From Cubamyces lactineus (lineage: Eukaryota; Basidiomycota; Agaricomycetes; Polyporales; Polyporaceae), in contig JACDTU010000011.1 in assembly GCA_022376465.1 (NCBI GenBank), forward strand, positions 1,116,001-1,180,000: 64,000 bases of DNA, written 5' to 3'. Positions 56,046 to 64,000 of this stretch are shown in pieces. Each line of letters opens with the position of its first letter. Positions within the stretch are counted from its first letter, which is position 1. A program made the position numbers and the translations under genes. The notes under the pieces were generated by a model that made no database searches, was not told where the DNA came from, and saw nothing but the letters and a program-made list of their open reading frames with translations.

Positions 56046-58590
56046 CACCGTGCGTTGAAGCATCTAACCCACCCGTAAGGGAAGGATACTACTCAGGCCA
56101 AGAGCCTTTGTAGGTCGAGGCCTGCTGGCAGGGGAGAGGGCAAAGGACGCGAAGGAAAGGGGAGGTTGGAGTCGGGTGCCCTGTGTCTGGCGCGAACCGT
56201 AGCAAAGCCTAGGACCAAAGGGAGTGGGTAGAGAGGGTTGGCTGGCCTTTGCGAAGGACGCGACACTGGCGAGAGTGCAGGGAAAGGGTTCGCGGATACG
56301 CGGGGAAGGAGAAAGGGGAAAGGGGTGAGGGGAGAGGAGCGTGGGCTGTTGATTTCACAGATGTCGCGGAGTTTCGCAGATTTTCACAACATGCGGTTTT
56401 GCAAACTTGTCGCAGAGTCTGTCCTCGTGGCTTCGCGCTGTTCCGCAGCTAAGTGGTTCCGCAGATTTTCGCAAGGTCATTGCAAGAGTTCGCAGTTTGC
56501 AGTTTGCAGTTCACAAGTTCACAGATTTCACAGGCTGTAAATATCACAAATGAGAGACCCTAAGGGTATGGGGGGAAGGGAATCTGTGTTGTCTGGCTTC
56601 ACAAAGGATACAGAGATGGGAGAGGATGGGAGAGGATATTGCAGGTTCGCTGAATGGAAAGGGAAGGAGGGGAGCACTGCTAGCCTTGCAATTCACAGGC
56701 TCCGCGACTTCACAGACTTTGCAATTGCAAGCTTCGCAGGTTCGTGGTTGGCAGGTATGCAGAGTCGCTGGGTATATGGAGGAAAGGAGAGGAACGCAGC
56801 TAGCTTTTACACGAACAACTCCCATAATCCTGCAGACGTAGCACTCGCAACTTCGCACTCTGAACTCGCAGGGGTTGTTATGACGAGCCTAGATCGGTCA
56901 CGCAGTGGCTGAGCTAGGGGTCACGTCGCCTCGAAGGGTAACGAAGAGGCGAGTCAGGGATCGAAGATCTTCTGAGAAGAGGCGAGTCGGGGTTCAGTGA
57001 ATAGGCAATAGATAACCAGATCGAGCTGAGGTTCTTCGAAGAAGATCCTCGGCTTATATATACATGGCCGAGACTAATAATAGATCGGATCAGTAAGCGA
57101 ATGTTCAGTACGGCTAAGTATAGCTGGGGCTGACTGTACATGGGAATAGGGGTGACGAATCATGAGAATAACTGACGTGGCACTGACGTGGTATGGGAGA
57201 ATGGAGCTAAGTATACAACACATGAGTAAGCCGCAGCAGGCTCGGCCTCCGGAGCGTAAGCACGATATATAAGCATAGGACAAGTCACGAGACCAAGACG
57301 TAACCGTAACAGTGGCCGTGTCACGCACCGTTGTAACAGGGGTTGCAGGTTTCGTAGGTTTTGGAGGTTTGCTGTCTTCACAGTTCGCAGTTTGTGGTTT
57401 CACAGAGTATGCCAGGTTCACAGTTGCAGGCAAGAGGTTCGTAAGGTGTCAAGTTATAGGTTAGCAGAGGATGTGTTTACAGAAGAAGGGTTGCAGCTGA
57501 AAGACTCTAGCAGTAGTGAAGGGAAGTAGGCATGTGTGGTATGGTGGGGGAAGGGGGCGAAGTTCTCCATCCGCCAGCCTCGGGAGGGAGGAGCGTATGG
57601 TACTCGACTCTGGAGGGGGGGGATGCTGTGCTACAGTCCATCAGGTCTTGGCAAGGCTGCATGGCCTCATCGCAAGGCCGGCTCGCCGCGTGGCCTCTCT
57701 GCAGCCTCCTATAGGCTCTGCTCTACCTCTCGCACCATATGGCACCATCCCGTGTCATTTCCGTCGGCTGATACAGTCCGTAGCTGGGCACAACACGTCT
57801 GCGAGGGCGAGGGGAGGGGAGTAGAGATCCACAGGAGTCCAAGCGTGCAGGCGCAAGTGCTCCAGGTGTGCGCGAAGGGTCCTGCGGACGTGCAAAGTGT
57901 TGCACGAGGTCGCGACTGGTGAAGGCATAGATGAAACTGCCACGGAAAGGAGAGGAGACACTGCAGTGATAGCCCCCTGCTCTGAGTCATGTGAGTGTAC
58001 TGAGTGCACCGCGAGGCTAGCAACTGTGCCCCTCTTTAGCACATCCCTGTCAGCTTGAGGGTGGCTCACAAATGATGTAGCACCATCTTCGCTGACTTCC
58101 GCTGGCTTGCTATAGCCTGTCAAGGAGGGTAGACAGCTCGCAAGTGATGCAGAGTGTTCGCGGGAGAGGTGGTGGCTTCGCAGGAGAAGCAGTGTCTTTG
58201 CAGGAGGAGTAGTGTGCTCGCAAGGGAACAGGATGTGTTCACGCGATGCGCCAGATCAGGATGGAAGAGAGATGCAAAGGGAAAGTCACTGAGGGGAGTT
58301 GCAGAGTCACATGGGAAGAAGCAGGGGCTTCGCCAGACAGTACATTAGAGGGAGAGCCTTCGCGCAAGGGCCACTAGCACAAGAGGCAGCTGGAGGGTGC
58401 AGTTAGCGAAGGTGCAAGTTTGTTCTTCTGAGCCTAGGCAGGCAACATGTGCATCAGCGTGTGTGCAATTAGACCACTTCTTTACTGATTCCCAATAGTA
58501 TACGTCCCGAACTTTGTCAGAGTCGTAGAGATGATATAGACGTGAACAACTGTATGTTTCGGGTGAACAACTGTATGATTCGGGTGAACT
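56046..58590. repeat. Degenerate TTCGCAG/TTCACAG word-rich region
   Basis: About 2.5 kb (including a solo LTR) built largely from related short words: TTCGCAG, TTTGCAG, TTCACAG, GTTGCAG, CTCGCAAG. It is densest at 56340-56530, 56690-56880, 57340-57470 and 58140-58260. It has no long open frames with recognisable motifs. It sits between two parts of element B's gag, so it is either an insertion or a replaced gag segment. It looks like a decayed short-period satellite or the body of an unknown element. Confidence 0.5.
56876..57338. mobile_element. Solo LTR, family C copy 2
   Basis: 463 bp starting TGTTATGACGAGCC and ending GTTGTAACA, flanked by the exact 5-bp duplication GGGGT (56871-56875, 57339-57343). 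It matches the solo LTR at 41311 at its start and in the part AATAGGCAATAGATAACC. It has the paired TGACGTGG words (near 57172-57190) also seen there. Confidence 0.87.
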
Positions 58591-58599
58591 CATACATGT

Positions 58600-59448
58600 T
58601 GTACTTCTCGAAGAAAAACTTAATGTAGTTCCCTAGCTCGGAGGCAACTATGGAGTTTCCCTAGATTATATTCGAGGTCTATATCCGCATAGTTCTCCGG
58701 ATTGATCGCCTTTGCTCGTAGGTAATTAATCTGATCTTGAAGAAAATCTGCAAAGTTATGTACCCTCTTTGGAGGTGTAGCAACTTCTCTTGGGATTCAT
58801 CCAAGCGTCTGGATGACTTGAGAGATGTATCAATGTGCCCGTTCAAGAGCCTCGTGATATCTTCCCGTGAAGTCTTCCTGTCCCAACACTTCGAGATTAT
58901 TTGCAATCACCTGAAGTGTGTCAATCGCGTGCACCAGAACTTGTGTCCTTCAATAGAATACTCCTTCTGTCGAGGATGTTTCTTCAACACTTGTTCCTGA
59001 AGTCGATTGATAAGAGCTATCTGTTCCTGGACTCGCCCTTCCTGGAATGGGTATGCCTTTCGCTACCTCAAATTCTGATTGAATGGCCAGAGAATTCCTA
59101 TATTTCTCTCCACTCGTCTGTCCTTTGATACGCGGGTTCTTTGTCCAATTCTCAAGTGTCGTAACTTGATGAGATCGTACTAGTACTCTCTGCGACAGGA
59201 ATAACCGACCTAAAACCTCTCTCCAAGGGGAATGGGGATCCTCTTGGCGAATGTGGAAGAGCAATAATACTCTCCGGGATTTCAAGTGGTGGTAGAGTCG
59301 GTAGTCTTTTATTCCTTTCGTCTAGTACCCTAGTTGATGGTCGAGAGAGGGGATATATTGTTCCCACCATCTTGACTATCTGTCTTCTTATGCGTTCGAG
59401 CAAAGAAGATATTCTCTGCGTCCAATGTTCGATGTCTTCCAACGTCAC
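58600..59448 (-). pseudogene. Element B gag, N-terminal part
   Basis: Starts MTLEDIEHWTQRISSLLERI, a coiled-coil-like N-terminus found in fungal Tf1/sushi-type Gag, then proline-rich linkers (PTLPPLEIPESIIALPHSP), EFEVAKGIPIPGRA and DFLQDQINYLRAKAINPEN. It is broken by at least two frameshifts and several stops. It lies just inside the LTR at 59492, consistent with the start of a minus-strand element. Confidence 0.65.
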
Positions 59449-59491
59449 CTCGGCACTTTAATAAGTGGAGGGGTAAAGCTTTCAGTCTAAT

Positions 59492-60021
59492 GTTACACTT
59501 TTGAGTGTGACTCTTAAACTATCAAGCCTTAAGACGTCAATGAATAGAGAGCTTGTATCTATTCAATTACTAGCCCTAGCTTGTCGAAGATAAGCGCGTA
59601 GTAACTTGTTCAGTTGAAAGCGAGTTAACGAGCAATCCGAGTTCGTAATTCGCAAAGAGACTGAAAGCTGAGGGTCGCTCTGTGGCATCGCCTCTTATAT
59701 ACATGTACAGAGACCAAAGAGAGGAATGTTCTAGCATATACAGGGACTTTCTGGTACATCGTAGTCAGCGCTAGTTGAACCTAGTACCACTGTGGCAGTG
59801 CTGCTGTGCACTGCGGGCGGCTGCGCAGAAGCGACTGTGCACCCCTATATGGTAAGTATAAAGTAAGTGCTAGAAAGTCCTAGCTGAGACGAGAATGTTC
59901 CTGTCATAAAGAACCATAGCTGCAATCCTAGAGTCCACCATATCCGTATCATACAGGGAACGTAGCACCAGTCTATAACAAATCATAAAGTTCGTAAATC
60001 ACTTATCGTACATTTGTAACA
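59492..60021 (-). repeat. LTR of element B family
   Basis: About 530 bp with ends TGTTACA...TGTAACA. It borders the minus-strand gag and so would be the 5' LTR of element B. TCTTATATACATG near 59693 is a TATA-like sequence on either strand. Parts of the same LTR recur at 60366-60680 and 63247-63423. Confidence 0.7.
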
Positions 60022-60365
60022 GTCGACTTCACCACCCCACAAACTTCTCAAGTAGAAGTAGTGAGCAGCAGTGAATCAGAAGACACCTCTCAGAAAGGCA
60101 AGAGCTCGACAAAAGAATCAGAAACACTGATCACCACACCAGAAACCAAGGAAGATACCTCAGATGAATCAGAAGGCATGGCTGAACAAGAACAGCAAGA
60201 ACCCTAGACAGTGGCCCCCGCACCACTCATTGAACCACGATACGAGCGGGCCCTGAGATGAAACTGAAGATGCCCCCAGAATTTGAAGGGAAATGAGGAG
60301 AGGTCGTAGAATAGCTGCAGAAAACAGGGTTATTGGTATTATCCACACTTTCTGTGCTAACCCAT
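60022..60365 (+). pseudogene. Fragment of a Ty3/gypsy gag on the plus strand
   Basis: A coding-like frame from VDFTTPQTSQVEVVSSSESE through a Ser/Thr/Glu-rich stretch to a stop, then KMPPEFEG, a motif often found at the start of gypsy capsid domains. It has stops and only about 110 codons. It is the front of a second element in the opposite direction to B. Confidence 0.45.
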
Positions 60366-60680
60366 GTTATGCTTTTGAGCATGACTCTTAAATTATCAAC
60401 CCTTAGGACATCAATTAATAAAGAGCTTGTATCTATTCAATTACTAGCCCTAGCTTTTTGAAGATAAGCACCTAGTAGCTTGTTCAGTGAAAGCAAGGAT
60501 TACGAATGTACAATAGATGTTTACAATCTTTATGATCAGGTGATGGTTCTTGTTACTTTCTCTGTATGGTACAAGTATGGTGAACTCTATGGCTTTAGTT
60601 ATGGTTCTTTCTTTGACATTCTATGGAACGTTCTCATACTAGTCAGGACTTTCTAGCATTTACTCTATACTTACCATATA
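60366..60680. repeat. Rearranged LTR fragments of B family
   Basis: Bases 60366-60493 match the start of the LTR at 59492 in the same direction. Bases from about 60494 to 60680 match its end in the opposite direction, continuing after the Tc1 element at 63247-63423. The two parts meet head to head, so the LTR was rearranged before Tc1 inserted. Confidence 0.55.
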
Positions 60681-61030
60681 CAGTGACTTACAAAACTATT
60701 GCCATGTTTCGCACTTTTTGAATGGGAAGGCTGTATCTCCACCATTTCTGACTCAATGACCATGATTCAACTACCAATAGAAAGGTGTGCATCCTGGCTT
60801 TCCCACGGCATGTCAATCACGTGATTTGAAGCTCTGGAAGCGGAGATATTCCCTACTCTTTGGAGCAAGTGCATGGCAATAGTTTTGTTGCTGGCCCTGC
60901 TTCAGCAACAAATGTCCCCTTAGAGCGGCCATTATCACATGACTGATAGAGGAGTATCATGTGACATCATCCTAGTTGATCTCCCATCAAAATCTGCCAG
61001 CTCATCACTTGAACCTTTACCACCACCACC

Positions 61031-62995
61031 ATGCGACCTCTCCCTCAGCAAACTGTGAATGATATTCTCTCTCTGCTCGACCAAGGCCTTTCCTTGAGTC
61101 AAATCTCTACCCAAACTGGTGTCCACACCTCTACAATTAGCAAGATTTGTTCCAAACTCCGTTTCTACCTTCCAAAGTCCAAGGGAGGCCGTCCATCCAA
61201 GCTTTCTTCCACCACCATCAACTATGTGCAGCGCCTTATCTGCTCTGGAGAAGCTGATACAGCTGTGGATGTCCACAAAAAGTTGGAGGATGTCTGCACA
61301 AAGCCAGTCTCCACTCAAACGGTGCGTCGCCATCTCAAGAAGCATGGAATGAAGGCCGTTGTGAAGCGTAAACGCCCGCTTCTTCTGAAGCGTCACATTC
61401 GTGCGCGGCTGGACTTTGCTTTGGCCCACCAGGACTGGACTCTGGAGGACTGGAAGAGGGTTATCTGGTCAGATGAGACCAAGATCAATCGTCTGGGGTC
61501 AGATGGGAGGAAGTGGGTGTGGAAGAAGACTGGGGAGGGCCTCAGTTCACGGCTGGTGGAGGGCACAATGAAGTATGGTGGTGGAAGTTTGATGCTTTGG
61601 GGCTGTTTTGGGTGGGAGGGGCCTGGATATGCAATGAAAATCGAGGGCAAGATGGACGCCAACCTCTATGTCAGCATCCTGGAGGATGCACTGCAGGATA
61701 GCCTTGAGTATTGGGGCCAAACCCCCGATGACATTGTCTTCCAGCAGGACAACGATCCCAAGCACACCAGCAAGAAGGCCAAAACCTGGTTCAAAGACCA
61801 TGGTTTTGAGGTTATGGAGTGGCCAGCACCGTGGGCATATAAGCATGGTACACCTCGAACCATCATGAATTCATGGTGATAACTGTTTGAATGAGCTCCG
61901 CATGTAGTCAGTGTGTTTCGGCGGTTGAATACATTCAGTATGGGGATAACGTTATCAATCCAGAATAATCCGCTTTAGGTCATGTCGAAAGTATTTTGTT
62001 TGTTCCGGCCAGTGCGGGGGTCGAAATGACTGAGATACCATCGGGAATGAGACTACTGCGGCTTCAACATGGTACGGCGTGGACCATTTTGAATGTGTTC
62101 AAGGGGAAGACGGCTATACCACTCTGTTCCTTTGTTATATGGTCAACAGATAGTTCACTCCGGTCATTAAAGTATGTCCCGATTCGGGACACGTTGAATA
62201 CATTGTGAATGGTCAACCAATGCAACTCCGACAACGATCGGCCAGAACAATGTAAAAACATGCGGAAAACATGCGTTGATTTGCATGGACTCAACATAGT
62301 CTCAAGATGGTCCGCCGCTGACAGTATGGTCTTTGTATGGTGATGTAGTGCACTTGAGCGAAGTACGGTAATCTTATTCGGAACCACATTCACTATGTAT
62401 TCAACGTGTCCCGAATCGGGACATACTTTAATGACCGGAGTGAACTATCTGTTGACCATATAACAAAGGAACAGAGTGGTATAGCCGTCTTCCCCTTGAA
62501 CACATTCAAAATGGTCCACGCCGTACCATGTTGAAGCCGCAGTAGTCTCATTCCCGATGGTATCTCAGTCATTTCGACCCCCGCACTGGCCGGAACAAAC
62601 AAAATACTTTCGACATGACCTAAAGCGGATTATTCTGGATTGATAACGTTATCCCCATACTGAATGTATTCAACCGCCGAAACACACTGACTACATGCGG
62701 AGCTCATTCAAACAGTTATCACCATGAATTCATGATGGTTCGAGGTGTACCATGCTTATATGCCCACGGTGCAGCCCAATCTCCTGACCTCAACCCTATC
62801 GAGCACCTCTGGGGTATCCTCAAACGCAAGCTGACCAGCCACAAGGAGCCACCGGTATCAATTGATGAGTTGTGGAAGAGGGTAGAGGCAGAGTGGGAGG
62901 AGATTTCAGTCAAGGAGTGCAGGGACTTGATTGAGAGCATGCCTAGGAGGGTTGCAGCTGTGTTGAAGGCCAAGGGGGGGTACACCAAGTATTAG
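61031..62995 (+). pseudogene. Tc1-type DD34E transposase, split by an insertion
   Basis: The reading frame 61031-61826 and, beyond the insertion, 62775-62995 together give 338 codons and a stop, with no other damage seen. The N-terminus has the bipartite helix-turn-helix (TVNDILSLLDQGLSLSQIS; GRPSKLSS; VSTQTVRRHLKKHGM). The catalytic residues are Asp in VIWSDETK, Asp in FQQDNDPKH and Glu in NPIEHLW, with exactly 34 residues between the last two, hence DD34E. The insertion stands between the second Asp and the Glu, so the protein made here lacks the Glu and ends in residues coded by the insert. Confidence 0.9.
61827..62771. mobile_element. Palindromic CACTA-like MITE inside Tc1
   Basis: 945 bp with 385-bp near-perfect inverted arms (61827-62211, 62387-62771) and a 175-bp spacer. 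The ends are CACCGTGGGC...GCCCACGGTG. A 3-bp duplication CAG flanks it (61824-61826, 62772-62774); one copy alone restores the transposase frame. CAC ends with 3-bp duplications are typical of CACTA/EnSpm (CMC) elements. It carries no transposase. Confidence 0.75.
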
Positions 62996-63246
62996 ACTGC
63001 CTGAAATGTATGGATCTTGGTCATGATTTGGGCCAGCAACAAAACTATTGCCATGCACTTGCTCCAAAGAGTAGGAAATATCTCCGCTTCCAGAGCTTCA
63101 AATCACGTGATGGACATGCCGTGGGAAAGCCAGGATGCACACCTTTCTATTGGTAGTTGAATCATGGTCATTGAGTCAAAAATGGTGGAGATACAGCCTT
63201 CCCATTCAAAAAGTGCGAAACATGGCAATAGTTTTGTAACTCACTG

Positions 63247-63423
63247 TAGGGATGCATAGTTGCTTCTGCGCAGCTGCCCGCAGTGCACAGTAGCATTGCC
63301 ACAGTGGTAGTAGGATTGACTAGCACTAACTACAACATACCAGAAAGTCCCTGTTTATGCTAGAATATTCCTCTCTAGTTGTCTGAACATGTATAAATAA
63401 GGCAACACTATAGAATGACCCTC
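63247..63423 (-). repeat. Fragment of B-family LTR (continuation)
   Basis: The reverse complement matches the middle of the LTR at 59492 (GGGACTTTCTGG, TACCACTGTGGCA, TGTGCACTGCGGGC). It continues the fragment left of the Tc1 element and is cut off at 63423 by the next LTR. Confidence 0.65.
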
Positions 63424-64000
63424 TGTTAGGACCGTGCCGTCCAGGGGTACAACTCCGGTGGTCGGGACTTGGACGGAGTTCAGGGTCAGAGTACGACTGG
63501 AGGTCGGACTAGCACTGTGTGAGGACTTTCGCGAAACTATTAGTAACGCACAGGTTCTGACTCGGTGTCCTCTATTTGCGGACTACAGAGTACGGACTTG
63601 ACGGGTTGGAGGTCGGACTTGGGAACGGGGTTGGGTCGGAGGGGTTGGTAGAAAGGGAACGAAGGGTGGTCGGACTAGGAGGTCGGGGTTGAGTGTCGGA
63701 CTATGAGTTGAACCAGTATAACGAGGTTAACGAGATTTCCGAACTGAGTAGCTACTACATTCCGGGGCAGTATTTATACTAAGTCAGAAACCCGATAGAA
63801 ACAATAAGAGATGTACGTGATAGGAAAGAGGAGAACAAAAGTACGAAGTAACTTGCCAAGGGTAAGATAACGCAGATAGCTCTGTAAGCAAAAGCCTCAT
63901 GTAGGTAGCGCCATGAGGGGTTATCTGAGACATGTAAGTCATGGGGTCAGGGGAAGTCCGAAGTACAGAGTACAGAGAACGGAGTCGGGGGTACGGGGTA
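63424..64000 (-). repeat. LTR of element A family, running off the window
   Basis: Starts TGTTAGGACCGTGCC, the reverse complement of element A's LTR end, and continues at high identity for 577 bp to the window edge, with the TATA region at about 63770. It is either a solo LTR or the end of another full element A lying beyond the right edge on the minus strand. Confidence 0.9.

Larger units (their letters stand above)
60681..63246 (+). mobile_element. Tc1-family DNA transposon (with internal insertion)
   Basis: 2566 bp with 217-bp terminal inverted repeats (60681-60897 and 63030-63246) and the TA target duplication (60679-60680, 63247-63248). Ends read CAGTGACTTACAAAAC and CAGTGAGTTACAAAAC. 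The inner end of each arm carries an inverted copy of the outer site ACAAAACTATTGCCATG. It encodes a DD34E transposase that is split by a palindromic insertion. The arms differ at only a few places, so it arrived recently. Confidence 0.92.

Noticed and set aside
61847..61879. Transposase C-terminus ending RTIMNSW as the native end
   Set aside because: These residues are coded by the arm of the inserted palindrome. The native C-terminus with the catalytic Glu resumes at 62775.
1..64000. CRISPR arrays, rRNA, prokaryotic operons
   Set aside because: None seen. The intron-rich gene structure is eukaryotic, and the tandem repeats found are LTR minisatellites or decayed words.

Overview
This is nuclear DNA of a basidiomycete fungus, most likely an agaricomycete. 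Genes are close together on both strands and cut by many introns of about 50-90 bp with GTRNGT-type donors. The gene set is fungal: Ypd1, Dug2, Vip1, Rrp6 and a Stealth/Xpt1-like phosphotransferase. The repeats are Ty3/gypsy chromoviruses, Tc1, hAT-like and other TIR elements typical of this group. Gene models are spliced by eye from conserved protein motifs; where stated, reading frames close exactly across all introns.

Region 1 (1-40.3 kb) is ordinary gene-rich euchromatin. In order: the 3' end of an unidentified gene; a Sec14-type lipid transfer protein divergent from ypd1 (histidine phosphotransfer protein of a two-component/HOG relay); dug2 (WD40 plus M20 peptidase, glutathione breakdown); a macro-domain protein; usb1 (U6 snRNA 3' processing) divergent from a METTL25/RRNAD1-like methyltransferase; a large RING-H2 protein with an N-myristoylation signal; a vip1-like RRM protein; a mitochondrial protein of unknown function; two tandem epoxide hydrolases; an F-box protein; a hotdog thioesterase; a type II membrane Stealth phosphotransferase; a 774-bp hAT-like MITE; and rrp6 (nuclear exosome) divergent from an RPAP3-like R2TP co-chaperone.

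Region 2 (40.5-64 kb) is a nest of transposons with no host gene that I can recognise. Element B is an old, broken Ty3/gypsy on the minus strand (pol 42.85-45.42 kb, gag 55.09-56.04 and 58.6-59.45 kb, LTR 59.49-60.02 kb). It is split by element A, a younger chromovirus on the plus strand (45421-55087, LTR-gag-pol-LTR). A carries a TIR element in gag, a solo LTR in pol, a textbook -1 frameshift signal between gag and pol, and a separate three-exon gene on the opposite strand between pol and the 3' LTR. That gene encodes a coiled coil plus a Zn2Cys6-like cluster. Two solo LTRs of a third family, a TIR element with arms of about 380 bp, and a Tc1 transposon split by a 945-bp palindromic insert complete the nest. 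A further copy of A's LTR runs off the right edge.

The most interesting points are the antisense zinc-cluster gene together with the saturation of element A and its LTRs by ACTCCG words (zinc-cluster proteins usually read CCG/CGG triplets), the intact frameshift signal, the concentration of differences between repeat copies at CpG sites (which also appears to have destroyed a splice donor), and three GC-AG introns in host genes.
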